Shown here: one piece after another, positions 1 to 6,363 of the stretch | How positions within the stretch are numbered: position 1 is the first letter of the stretch | Layout: each line of letters opens with the position of its first letter | Assembly: GCA_025966215.1 (NCBI GenBank) | Contig: JAOPVM010000439.1 | Coordinates: 1 to 6,363, forward strand | Source of the DNA: Klenkia sp. | Lineage (GTDB): Bacteria; Actinomycetota; Actinomycetes; Mycobacteriales; Geodermatophilaceae | DNA length: 6,363 nucleotides | Direction: 5' to 3' | Position numbers and translations under genes: made by a program | The notes under the pieces: generated by a model | Database searches by the model: none | Seen by the model: only the letters and a program-made list of their open reading frames with translations | What the model was told of the DNA's origin: nothing

Positions 1-46
1 CGAGGGCAGACCGCAGGGCAGGCCGGACTGGACGGTGCAGGGTCAT
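1..46 (-). CDS. Possible start of tctC-like substrate-binding protein gene (partial, cut by window edge)
   Basis: An ATG at 46-44 opens a minus-strand frame with no stop to the window edge. It reads MTLHRPVRPALRSAL, a basic start of the kind that precedes the hydrophobic core of an export signal. It begins 59 bases after the tctB stop on the same strand. A weak purine-rich stretch (GTGGA) lies about 6 bases upstream of the ATG. TTT systems need a periplasmic or lipoprotein binding protein (TctC), and none is encoded elsewhere in the window, so this is the natural place for it. Only 15 codons are visible, no TctC domain can be seen, and chance openness of this length is common in GC-rich DNA. 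The call therefore rests on position, strand and the look of the N-terminus. Confidence 0.35.
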   Translation of the reverse strand, partial: MTLHRPVRPALRSAL

Positions 47-105
47 GAGTGTCCACTTTCGATCGACGACGACGGCGATGACTGAGCTGTGAGACGTGGT
101 GCTGG

Positions 106-765
106 TCAGTCGAGGAAGAGCCCTGGCGGAGTCGGTATGCCCAGTGCCAGTTCGAAGGCCAGGTAGAGGACCGCGCCCAGGACGACGGCGTAGATGGTGC
201 TCAGCCGCCATGTCTGGTTCCCGGCGTACCGCAGGTACAGGAGGGAGAAGATCGGGGCAGTGATGAACAGCCCGACGATGTAGAGCAACAGGAAGAACCC
301 GGCGAGCCAGGCCAGAGCCGTCGACCAGCTGCGAGCGCCGGCCGTGGCGAACAGGTACTCGACGTCCCCCTCGACGTCCGCCTCGTCGTCGTGGGTCCCG
401 CCCGAGGGGACGGCGGGGTGATCGGCCACCGGGGTGCTGACGCCGACCGATCGGTGCCGGAGCAGTCCGATGACGTCCTGGAGGAGCTTGCCTGCGCAGA
501 AGAGGAACCCGGCGGCGGTGACGATCCGGGGGAACAGGGCGGTGCGGAACGTCCAGTCCGCAGCATCCAGGAAGGCCCAGCCGAAGACGACCAGCAGCGC
601 GAGGGTGCCGACGAGCTCGGCGACCACGGCGCCACGGGAGACATCCGACGCGCGGGCTCCTGCTGCGCCGGCGGGTGTCACCGCGCCCCCGTCGGCGGCC
701 GGTCCCGTGGTGGCGGGCGGCAGGTCCGCGGCGACGTTCTCGCCTGCATCACGAGGGGTGCTCAT
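106..765 (-). CDS. tctB: TctB family small membrane subunit of a tripartite tricarboxylate transporter
   Basis: This 219-residue protein matches the TctB pattern of four membrane helices. I place them near residues 46-66, 78-97, 148-172 and 188-208. The second half ends in the typical short proline-glycine tail (PTPPG at 211-215). TctB is the small, poorly conserved membrane subunit that pairs with the large TctA channel in the plasma membrane for cation-driven uptake of a solute delivered by TctC. The ATG overlaps the tctA stop (ATGA), which implies translational coupling. Two hydrophilic parts are longer than usual: an Ala/Gly/Pro-rich N-terminal tail of about 45 residues, and a loop at about 104-138 between helices 2 and 3 with an acidic cluster (DDEADVEGDVE). 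The family call rests mostly on topology and on the neighbouring tctA, since TctB sequences diverge widely. Confidence 0.88.
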   Translation of the reverse strand: MSTPRDAGENVAADLPPATTGPAADGGAVTPAGAAGARASDVSRGAVVAELVGTLALLVVFGWAFLDAADWTFRTALFPRIVTAAGFLFCAGKLLQDVIGLLRHRSVGVSTPVADHPAVPSGGTHDDEADVEGDVEYLFATAGARSWSTALAWLAGFFLLLYIVGLFITAPIFSLLYLRYAGNQTWRLSTIYAVVLGAVLYLAFELALGIPTPPGLFLD

Positions 766-2279
766 GCCGACACCTCGTCCGTGGCCGCTGCCCGGCGCTT
801 GGCTGCACGTTGGCGTCTCCGTACTGGGGGCACCACGATCGCCAACACCATCACCGCTCCGATGGCCAGCACGATCGGGCGGGTGAGCCAGTCCCAGGCG
901 AACAGCGACTGGCTCAAGAACAGGTATCGCTCAGCGAGGGAACCCAGGACCACAGCCAGCAGGAAGGGCACCCGGGGCCAGTCGTAACGGATGCAGAGCA
1001 CTCCCACGGCGGCAGCCGCGATCATGATGATCACATCGGCGAAGTTGTTGCTGGCCGTGTAGGCCCCCAGGGCCAGCAGGAGGAGGAGGAAGGGAACCAG
1101 CAGCGGTCCGGAGATGAAGGTCAGCTTCGTCAGTGGCTTGAGGAAGAGGAAGGCCGCTGCGACGGCGATGAAGTTCGCGAGCACGGTGACCCAGATCATC
1201 GAGAAGGTCACATCGAGCTGGGTCGTGAGCATCTCCTCGCCGGGGTTGAGACCCACGATGAGGAAGGCGCTGAGCAGGACGGCGCTGCCGGCCCCGCCTG
1301 GGATGCCGAAGCCGATGGTGGGGATCAAGGAGCCGCTGTCCTTGGCGTTGTTCACCGCCCCCGAGGCGATGACCCCCTCGATCGCTCCCTTGCCGAACAT
1401 CTCCGGGGTCTTGGAGCTCTGCTGGGCGGCGCCGTAGGCCATGAACTGCGCGACGGAACCGCCCAGCCCGGGGACGATGCCCACGCCGGTGCCGATCGCA
1501 CTGGAGCGGAGCACCAGGCTCCAGTGCTTCAGCACGTCCCGGATGCCCTGGCCGACTCCGGAGATGGAGGCGGTGGACTGCGGGGTCGACGTCCCCGCGA
1601 TGCTCCGCTTGCTCAACATCAGTTGCAGGACCTCGGCCCCACCGAACAGCCCCACGACCAGGGGGACGATGCCGACTCCGTCCCACAGGTAGAGCTGGTC
1701 GAAGGTGTACCGAGGCACCCCGTCCTGCGGATCCAGCCCGACGAGTGCGACCAGGAGACCGAGCCCGGCCATGATGAACCCCTTGAGCACGTGCTTGCCC
1801 GACAGCGCGACCACGAAGGTCAGCCCCAGCATGGTGAGCGCGAAGAACTCCGGTGGTGAGAAGGCCAGCACGACCGGTCGGATGACGGGGATGGAGAACG
1901 CCAGCACCAGGGCCCCGAAGACCGCCCCGAGGGCGGAGCTGAACAGCACGGCTCCCAGCGCCCGCCCACCCTCCCCCCGCTTGGTCATCGGGTGCCCGTC
2001 CAGAACGGTCGCAGCCGAGGTGGCCTCGCCCGGGATGCCGAAGAGCACCGACGTGATGTCTCCCGTGGTGGACGTGACCACCCACATGCCCAGGAGGAAG
2101 GCAAAGGCCTCGACCGGCTCCATGTCGAAGGTGAAGGGGAGCATCAGCGCGAGGGTGACTGCTCCTCCCAGACCCGGGAGGATGCCGACCACGAACCCGA
2201 TCGCGACCCCGACGAGCATCAGCATCAGGGGAACGGGTGAGAGGACCTGGGTCAGTCCGCTGAGCGCATCGGACAGCAT
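762..2279 (-). CDS. tctA: TctA family large membrane subunit of a tripartite tricarboxylate transporter
   Basis: This 505-residue, very hydrophobic protein has the usual TctA length. It carries the two family signature repeats: GILPGLGG near residues 32-39 followed by a leucine-rich helix, and GIVPGLGG at 267-274. Other family hallmarks are a GIPGEATSAATVLDGHP stretch near residues 80-97 and a GFGIPGGAGSAV stretch with a later GLNPG. About ten or more membrane helices are apparent. TctA is the main transport subunit in the cytoplasmic membrane, with substrates in the family ranging from citrate and tartrate to aromatic acids. The substrate cannot be read from this sequence. The start is well supported by a GGAGGA Shine-Dalgarno 4 bases upstream. 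It is the first gene of the operon and overlaps tctB by 4 bases. Its GC content looks lower than that of the genes to the right. Confidence 0.95.
   Translation of the reverse strand: MLSDALSGLTQVLSPVPLMLMLVGVAIGFVVGILPGLGGAVTLALMLPFTFDMEPVEAFAFLLGMWVVTSTTGDITSVLFGIPGEATSAATVLDGHPMTKRGEGGRALGAVLFSSALGAVFGALVLAFSIPVIRPVVLAFSPPEFFALTMLGLTFVVALSGKHVLKGFIMAGLGLLVALVGLDPQDGVPRYTFDQLYLWDGVGIVPLVVGLFGGAEVLQLMLSKRSIAGTSTPQSTASISGVGQGIRDVLKHWSLVLRSSAIGTGVGIVPGLGGSVAQFMAYGAAQQSSKTPEMFGKGAIEGVIASGAVNNAKDSGSLIPTIGFGIPGGAGSAVLLSAFLIVGLNPGEEMLTTQLDVTFSMIWVTVLANFIAVAAAFLFLKPLTKLTFISGPLLVPFLLLLLALGAYTASNNFADVIIMIAAAAVGVLCIRYDWPRVPFLLAVVLGSLAERYLFLSQSLFAWDWLTRPIVLAIGAVMVLAIVVPPVRRRQRAAKRRAAATDEVSA
771..776 (-). 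promoter_or_regulatory. Ribosome binding site of tctB inside the end of tctA
   Basis: The minus strand reads GAGGTG, 5 bases before the tctB ATG at 765. It lies within the last codons of tctA. Together with the ATGA stop/start overlap, it supports this tctB start and coupled translation of the two subunits. Confidence 0.6.
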
Positions 2280-2283
2280 GTGT

Positions 2284-2289
2284 TCCTCC
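2284..2289 (-). promoter_or_regulatory. Strong ribosome binding site of tctA
   Basis: The minus strand reads GGAGGA, then ACAC, then the tctA ATG. This is a near-perfect Shine-Dalgarno and the strongest in the window, and it fixes the tctA start. Confidence 0.8.
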
Positions 2290-2312
2290 GAACGGATCCC
2301 CAGAACGTGGTG

Positions 2313-2325
2313 TGGCTAACAGCCA
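2313..2325. promoter_or_regulatory. Short dyad TGGCT-AAC-AGCCA in the tctA leader region
   Basis: A perfect 5-bp inverted repeat with a 3-base centre lies about 34 bases upstream of the tctA ATG. Depending on where transcription starts, it could be a protein-binding site near the promoter or a small leader hairpin. Its size is small enough to occur by chance. Confidence 0.25.
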
Positions 2326-2353
2326 GGGGCAGCCAAGCAGCCCGCGGCCGCCT

Positions 2354-2374
2354 GGTCAACTAATGGTCCTACCT
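2354..2374 (-). promoter_or_regulatory. Possible tct promoter element with overlapping GntR-type operator
   Basis: On the plus strand TGGTCCTACCT (2364-2374) fits the FadR-subfamily GntR operator pattern TNGTNNNACNA at 5 of 6 defined positions (final A is T). TGGTC occurs again at 2353-2357, exactly 11 bases (one helical turn) away, giving a direct repeat on one DNA face. On the minus strand 2359-2354 reads TTGACC, which is 5 of 6 for a -35 hexamer, but I see no convincing -10 about 17 bases downstream. The location 75-95 bases upstream of tctA suits a regulated transporter operon. FCD/GntR regulators often control organic acid uptake, but no regulator gene lies in this window. The match is suggestive only. 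Confidence 0.35.
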
Positions 2375-2751
2375 TCTTTCCTCGGCCACGGGTGATCGTG
2401 TTCGAGACCGCGCGCAGACGAGGCCGATGACCCACACAACCAGTCCGGCCGGCTCGTGCGGGTCGCAGCCGGCCCTCGGCCTGTGCGTGCCCGTCCTCGC
2501 GCGACACTCGAGGGTGTCGGTGGACGCCACGGCGTGCACCAGGCGCTCGGACCCCGATCCGAGCCACCCGACCACGGGACGGGTCGCTCCCGAGGCGGCC
2601 CGTCCACGGAGGTCCACGGCGCCGTGGGCCGCCGGCCCGGCGCTGCTGGCGTCCGCACGCACTGCCACGGCCTGGCCACCCGCTACGGCGAGCACGCCCT
2701 CAGCTGCCGTGCGCCACCGTCCCGGGCACCGTCGCGGCCTGGGTCGGCACT

Positions 2752-2766
2752 CCAGACGTGCTCTGG
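2752..2766 (-). terminator. Weak hairpin just after the methyltransferase gene
   Basis: CCAGA and TCTGG form a 5-bp stem with a 5-base loop, 4 bases beyond the stop of the minus-strand methyltransferase gene. There is no T-run after it. The position suits a transcription end, but the stem is short and could be chance. Confidence 0.22.
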
Positions 2767-2770
2767 CCGC

Positions 2771-3904
2771 TCAGGCGACGCGGTGGATCCCGCCGCGCTT
2801 GGTCGACGCGGTCACGGTGAACTTCGGGTCGCGGGAGAGCTGACGGGTCGGCCCGACGGTCTTCTGCAGCGTCTGCCGGTGCGGCAGGTGCGAGTTGTAG
2901 ACGCACCACAGCTCCCCGGCCGGCCGCAGCACCCGCGCGGCGGCCTCGAACAGCCGTTCCGCGGCGCCGGTGTGCACCGCGACGCCCAGGTGGAACGGCG
3001 GGTTGAGGACGACGAGGTCGACGCTGGAGTCGGCGACGCCGTCCAGCGCGTCGTCCCGCACGACGGTGACCCGGTCGGTGACCCCGTTGGCCTCGACCGT
3101 CGCCTGCGCCGAGGCCACCGCGGCCCACGACGCGTCCGATGCCAGCACCTCGTACCCGGCGCGGGCCAGGACGACGGCCAGCACGCCGGTGCCGCAGCCC
3201 AGGTCGACGGCCGTGCCCGTCCCGGCCTCGGGCAGGGCCTTCAGCAGCGAGCGGGTGCCGATGTCGACCTTGGTGCCGGCGAACGCGGCGCCGTGCGCGA
3301 GGACGGTGAGACCCAGGTCGGCGTGCTCCTGCCGGCGGGGGAAGCTGCTCCCGCCCGGCCGGGGCTCCCGGGCGACCAGCACCCGGGACTTCTGCCGGGC
3401 CAGGGTGGCGTGCACGTGCCCGAACGAGGCCCCGAGGACCTCGTTCATCGCCTTCGTCATGTGCTTGACCCGACCGCCGACCAGCAGCGTGACCTCGGGG
3501 TCGGCGTACCGGGCCACGGTCTCGGCGATCTCGCGGAGGGCGTCCAGGCCCTTGGGTGCCTGCACCAGCACCAGCTTCGCCCCGCGGAGGAGGTCGGCGT
3601 CCAGGGCGTGGTGGGTGAACCCGGCGGTGCCGGTGCGCCCGGCGTTGGCGTCCAGCGCCCGCTCGGCGACCCGCAGGTCCTGGTGCGCCCGCACGCCGGT
3701 GGCCCGGTGCAGGGCGATCGCGCCGAGGGTCAGCGCCCCGTGCGAGTCGTCGATCGTGACGACGGCGTCCGGGTGCGCCGCGATCAGCTCGGCGGCCTCG
3801 TCGAGGAGGAGCCGGTCGGTGGCGTCGACGGCCACCAGGTCCGGGGCCTCGACGTCGGGGTCGCGGCGGAGCTGGTCGAAGAAGGGGTCGGACACGTCGA
3901 CCAC
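2771..3904 (-). CDS. RlmG/RsmC-type rRNA guanine-N2 methyltransferase (class I, SAM-dependent)
   Basis: The 377-residue protein has two halves. The N-terminal half (about 1-180) is a degenerate Rossmann-like domain. The C-terminal half is a working class I methyltransferase: SAM-binding motif VDLGCGTG at 233-240, an acidic residue in LASD (254-257), and the catalytic NPPFH at 301-305 that marks enzymes methylating guanine N2. This architecture and the length match E. coli RlmG (23S rRNA m2G1835) and the related RsmC (16S m2G1207). The product is therefore most likely a cytosolic rRNA methyltransferase. I lean to RlmG, but the exact rRNA position cannot be read from sequence. The start is GTG at 3904 with a GGGGGA run only 2 bases away, so GTG at 3895 (codon 4) is an alternative. 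The gene follows msrA on the same strand, with a strong hairpin only 31 bases before its start. Confidence 0.85.
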   Translation of the reverse strand: MVDVSDPFFDQLRRDPDVEAPDLVAVDATDRLLLDEAAELIAAHPDAVVTIDDSHGALTLGAIALHRATGVRAHQDLRVAERALDANAGRTGTAGFTHHALDADLLRGAKLVLVQAPKGLDALREIAETVARYADPEVTLLVGGRVKHMTKAMNEVLGASFGHVHATLARQKSRVLVAREPRPGGSSFPRRQEHADLGLTVLAHGAAFAGTKVDIGTRSLLKALPEAGTGTAVDLGCGTGVLAVVLARAGYEVLASDASWAAVASAQATVEANGVTDRVTVVRDDALDGVADSSVDLVVLNPPFHLGVAVHTGAAERLFEAAARVLRPAGELWCVYNSHLPHRQTLQKTVGPTRQLSRDPKFTVTASTKRGGIHRVA

Positions 3905-3935
3905 TGTCCCCCACGCCCGTCGTCGTCCCGCACGT

Positions 3936-3979
3936 ACGTCTGTCCTCCCTCACCAGCGTTCGTGAGGGAGGACAGACGT
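3936..3979. repeat. Perfect 18-bp inverted repeat (strong hairpin) between msrA and the methyltransferase gene
   Basis: ACGTCTGTCCTCCCTCAC at 3936-3953 is exactly complementary to 3962-3979, with an 8-base loop CAGCGTTC. There are no mismatches. It begins 29 bases past the msrA stop and ends 31 bases before the methyltransferase start. The simplest reading is a terminator for msrA. It has no T-run on either side, which is common for actinobacterial (I-shaped) terminators. The length and perfection of the arms also fit a dispersed palindromic element present in many copies in a genome, which this window alone cannot test. Confidence 0.8.
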
Positions 3980-3980
3980 G

Positions 3981-3997
3981 GATCAGGGATCCTGATC
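3981..3997. repeat. Second hairpin GATCAGG-GAT-CCTGATC beside the large inverted repeat
   Basis: A perfect 7-bp stem with a 3-base loop lies one base from the outer end of the 18-bp inverted repeat and 11 bases past the msrA stop. For transcripts leaving msrA it would fold first and the large hairpin second, giving a tandem terminator-like arrangement. The outer arms also contain GATC/TGATC. No T-run follows. Confidence 0.6.
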
Positions 3998-4008
3998 GAC
4001 GCTGCGTC

Positions 4009-4665
<657 letters not shown>

Positions 4666-4671
4666 GCCCCG

Positions 4672-4699
4672 AATGTAGGACGATGCCGCACAGGAACAA
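4672..4699 (-). promoter_or_regulatory. Candidate msrA promoter, possibly giving a leaderless mRNA
   Basis: On the minus strand TTGTTC (4699-4694) and TACATT (4677-4672) are spaced by 16 bases and resemble -35 and -10 hexamers. The -10 ends 6 bases before the msrA ATG, so transcription would start at or next to the A of the ATG. Leaderless mRNAs are common in actinobacteria, and this would explain the lack of a good ribosome site. The element lies in the 62 bases between msrA and the divergent reductase gene. Confidence 0.4.
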
Positions 4700-4727
4700 C
4701 TCGGGCCGCCCGCGCCCTGCACCGGAC

Positions 4728-5750
4728 ATGCCGATCACCACCCGCGAGGTCCAGCTGGCCGCCCGCCCGCACGGCGAGCCCACCCCGGACGACTTCCGCC
4801 TCGTCGAGCTCCAGCGACCCGACCCCACCGAGGGCCAGGTCGTCGTCGCCAACGCCGCGATGAGCGTGGACCCCTACATGCGCGGCCGGATGAACGCCGG
4901 CCCCAGCTACGCCCCGGCCTGGGAGATCGGCCAGACGATGCAGGGCGGCACCGTCGGGCGGGTCGTGCAGTCCCGCTCGCCGCGGGTGCCCGAGGGCGCC
5001 CTCGTGCTGCACAACGCCGGCTGGCGCGACACCGCGGTGCTCGAGGACACCCTGGTCAGCGTGCTGCCCGAGCTGGACGGCGTGCCGCTCACCTGGCACC
5101 TGGGCGTGCTCGGCATGCCCGGACTCACCGCCTGGGCAGGACTGTTCCGGCTGGCCGACTTCCGCGCCGGGGACGACGTCTTCGTGTCCGGTGCCGCGGG
5201 CGCCGTGGGCAGCCTGGTGGGCCAGTTCGCGCGCCTGTCCGGCGCGAACAGCGTCGTGGGCAGCGCCGGGACGCCGGAGAAGGTCCGCTGGATCACCGAG
5301 GAGCTCGGCTTCACCGGCGGCTTCGACTACCACGACGGCCCGGTGCGCGACCTGCTCGCCCGGGCCGCCCCCGCGGGCATCGACGTCTTCTTCGACAACG
5401 TCGGCGGCGACCACCTGCAGGCCGCGCTGGCGTCCTTCCGCGAGCACGGCCGGGCCGCGCTCTGCGGGGCGATCTCGGGCTACAACGCCACCACCCCGCC
5501 GCCCGGGCCGGACAACATGTTCCTGGTCGTGGGCAAGCGGCTGAGCCTGCGCGGGTTCATCGTCGGTGACCACACCGACCTGCGGCCCCCGTTCGTCGAG
5601 GCCGTCACCGGCTGGCTGCGCTCGGGTGACCTGCAGGCCCGGGAGACCGTCCGCGAGGGCCTGGACGACGCCGTCCCCGCCTTCCTGGACCTCCTGCGCG
5701 GCGGAAACACCGGGAAGATGGTCGTGCGTCTCTCACCCGACGCCGGTTGA
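4728..5750 (+). CDS. NADPH-dependent medium-chain reductase, CurA/PTGR (leukotriene B4 dehydrogenase) type
   Basis: The 340-residue protein is a zinc-free MDR-superfamily oxidoreductase. Seen in order are VDPYMRGRM at 47-55 (typical of the CurA/PTGR branch), the [11 protein letters not shown] stretch around 129-139, the nucleotide-binding loop SGAAGAVGS at 154-162, FFDNVGG at 221-227, CGAISGYN at 246-253 and NTGKMVV at 327-333. Length and motifs match E. coli CurA and mammalian prostaglandin reductases, which use NADPH to reduce the double bond of alpha,beta-unsaturated ketones and aldehydes. The natural substrate here is unknown. I chose ATG 4728 because the homologous N-terminus begins there. 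ATG 4683 in frame would add 15 Arg/Pro-rich residues and has AGGA only 2 bases away. Neither start has a good ribosome site. The gene is divergent from msrA and probably first in a three-gene plus-strand unit. Confidence 0.9.
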   Translation: MPITTREVQLAARPHGEPTPDDFRLVELQRPDPTEGQVVVANAAMSVDPYMRGRMNAGPSYAPAWEIGQTMQGGTVGRVVQSRSPRVPEGALVLHNAGWRDTAVLEDTLVSVLPELDGVPLTWHLGVLGMPGLTAWAGLFRLADFRAGDDVFVSGAAGAVGSLVGQFARLSGANSVVGSAGTPEKVRWITEELGFTGGFDYHDGPVRDLLARAAPAGIDVFFDNVGGDHLQAALASFREHGRAALCGAISGYNATTPPPGPDNMFLVVGKRLSLRGFIVGDHTDLRPPFVEAVTGWLRSGDLQARETVREGLDDAVPAFLDLLRGGNTGKMVVRLSPDAG

Positions 5751-5780
5751 GCCGCGGGCGCGCCGGGCAGTGACGCGTCC

Positions 5781-5978
5781 ATGTGGCTCTTCATCTCCCG
5801 GCGCATCCGCATGTGGCTCCTGCTCACCGTCCTCGTGCCGCTGGGCACCCGGGTGCTGCGCTCCCTCGGCCGGGCACTCGAGTCCAGGAAGGGCCCCTCG
5901 GCGGTCAGCAGGAACCTGATCAAGGCCGGCGACCTGGCCGAGAACGGCGCGAACAAGCTGCGCGGTCGGCGTCGCTGA
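5781..5978 (+). CDS. Small single-helix membrane protein, function unknown
   Basis: A 65-residue protein starts MWLFISRRIRMWLLLTVLVP, with one hydrophobic segment at about 11-24 flanked by arginines, then an amphipathic stretch and a basic tail ending LRGRRR. The charge pattern suggests insertion in the cytoplasmic membrane; which end faces the cytoplasm is unclear because both flanks are basic. It starts 30 bases after the reductase stop and ends 40 bases before the hydrolase start, on the same strand. I see no clear Shine-Dalgarno. Small proteins of this style occur in actinobacteria, but I do not recognise a named family. The composition (Trp, Phe, Ile, Lys, Asn present, no long Arg/Pro runs) looks more like a real protein than a chance frame. 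Confidence 0.65.
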   Translation: MWLFISRRIRMWLLLTVLVPLGTRVLRSLGRALESRKGPSAVSRNLIKAGDLAENGANKLRGRRR

Positions 5979-6007
5979 CCGTCCCATCCGCCCGACCCTC
6001 GGCAACC

Positions 6008-6013
6008 GAAGGA
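6008..6013 (+). promoter_or_regulatory. Ribosome binding site of the alpha/beta hydrolase gene
   Basis: GAAGGA lies 5 bases before the GTG at 6019. It decides this GTG start, and is the best ribosome site among the plus-strand genes. Confidence 0.65.
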
Positions 6014-6018
6014 CGCAC

Positions 6019-6363
6019 GTGACCGACCCCACGCTCGAGCGCCACCCCGTCGACGGCGAGACCCGTGGCATCGCGCTGTTCTGTCACGGCGGGACCGCGT
6101 CGAGCATCGCCCCGCCGAAGGAGAAGGCGCTGTCGCTGGTCCGGATGCGGGCCTTCGAGCAGTTCGTCCGCAACGACCTGGGCGACCGGGGCATCCAGAC
6201 GGCACTGGTCCGCTACCGCGTGGCCGGGTGGAACGGCGAGGCCGCCGACGCCTACCAGGACGTGCAGTGGTCGATCGACCAGCTGCGCGAGGACGTCGGC
6301 AAGGACGTGCCGATCGTGCTGGTCGGGCACTCTATGGGCGGCCGGGCCGCGCTCAGGGCCGGT
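6019..6363 (+). CDS. Alpha/beta hydrolase (5' part, cut by window end)
   Basis: A GTG start after a good ribosome site opens a frame with no stop to the window end, giving 115 residues. The first strand leads to FCHGG (21-25), whose HGG fits the oxyanion-hole segment of alpha/beta hydrolases. The nucleophile elbow GHSMGG sits at 103-108, with Ser105 as the expected catalytic residue. The acid and histidine of the triad would lie beyond the window. The substrate (ester, lactone, lipid or other) cannot be told. The 40-base spacing from the small membrane protein and the shared strand suggest co-transcription with it and the reductase. Confidence 0.88.
   Translation, partial: MTDPTLERHPVDGETRGIALFCHGGTASSIAPPKEKALSLVRMRAFEQFVRNDLGDRGIQTALVRYRVAGWNGEAADAYQDVQWSIDQLREDVGKDVPIVLVGHSMGGRAALRAG

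Larger units (their letters stand above)
2280..2770. other. 491-base intergenic gap without a supported gene
   Basis: The gap lies between the tctA start and the methyltransferase stop. Several overlapping open frames cross it on both strands, but their products are Arg/Pro/Ala-rich or resemble no family I know, as expected for chance openness in GC-rich DNA. The part next to tctA (2280-2375) holds the ribosome site, a small dyad and a possible operator, listed separately. The rest holds short GC-rich dyads: CGACAC/GTGTCG with a 6-base loop at 2502-2519, GGGCC/GGCCC with a 3-base loop at 2626-2638, and CCAGA/TCTGG at 2752-2766. I see no tRNA, mobile element or tandem repeat. A decayed gene cannot be excluded, especially in the minus-strand frame at 2369-2695, but nothing in it is recognisable. 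Confidence 0.6.

Noticed and set aside
675..1859. A 394-codon plus-strand open frame opposite tctA.
   Set aside because: It is rich in His, Asp, Glu, Gln and Gly, with no motif, and is the mirror of the TctA membrane helices. It is a shadow frame.
2369..2695. A 108-codon minus-strand open frame in the intergenic gap.
   Set aside because: It starts with GTG without a ribosome site, matches no family I know, and competes with two other open frames on the same strand. It is not supportable as a gene.
2427..2843. A 138-codon plus-strand open frame crossing from the gap into the methyltransferase 3' end.
   Set aside because: It overlaps the supported methyltransferase on the opposite strand and its product is a low-information Ala/Arg/Pro-rich sequence.
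3936..3997. Reading the inverted repeats as a CRISPR repeat or insertion-sequence ends.
   Set aside because: There is only one facing pair with an 8-base loop, with no repeated spacer pattern and no transposase. A hairpin is the better description.
4683..4727. A longer reductase form starting at ATG 4683.
   Set aside because: The extra 15 residues are Arg/Pro-rich and unlike the family N-terminus, and the AGGA is too close to the ATG. Kept only as an alternative start.

Overview
The window comes from a high-GC actinobacterium. The genes are dense and GC-rich, start codons include GTG, and the right-hand two thirds is very GC-rich (for example 49 of 60 bases at 3181-3240 by hand count). A Geodermatophilaceae-like genome is a guess from style only; no marker gene here fixes the taxon.

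Left part (1-2279, minus strand): a tripartite tricarboxylate transporter (TTT) operon. tctA is read first and overlaps tctB by 4 bases. 59 bases after tctB there is an ATG at 46 that opens a frame running off the window edge and reads like the basic start of a secreted protein. This could be the binding-protein gene tctC. Together these would form an envelope importer for an organic acid of unknown identity. A strong Shine-Dalgarno precedes tctA, and a possible GntR-type operator plus a -35-like hexamer lie 75-95 bases upstream of it.

Middle (2280-2770): a 491-base gap with no gene I can support. It holds the putative tct control region and a few short GC-rich dyads. Then come two minus-strand housekeeping genes. 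One is a 377-residue RlmG/RsmC-type rRNA guanine-N2 methyltransferase. The other is an E. coli-type msrA (methionine sulfoxide reductase A). They are separated by about 100 bases that contain a perfect 18-bp inverted repeat and, right beside it, a second 7-bp hairpin. This is the most striking non-coding structure in the window.

Right part (4728-6363, plus strand, divergent from msrA): a CurA/PTGR-like NADPH-dependent medium-chain reductase, a 65-residue one-helix membrane protein of unknown function, and the first 115 residues of an alpha/beta hydrolase cut by the window end. Spacing of 30 and 40 bases suggests one transcript. Repair of oxidised methionine (msrA) beside an enone/aldehyde-type reductase would fit an oxidative or electrophile stress theme, but that link is inference.

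I see no mobile element, CRISPR array, tRNA or rRNA, and no convincing new multi-gene system. The points worth a second look are the tandem hairpins, the possible tct operator, the predicted tctC at the edge, the lower GC of the tct block and the small membrane protein.
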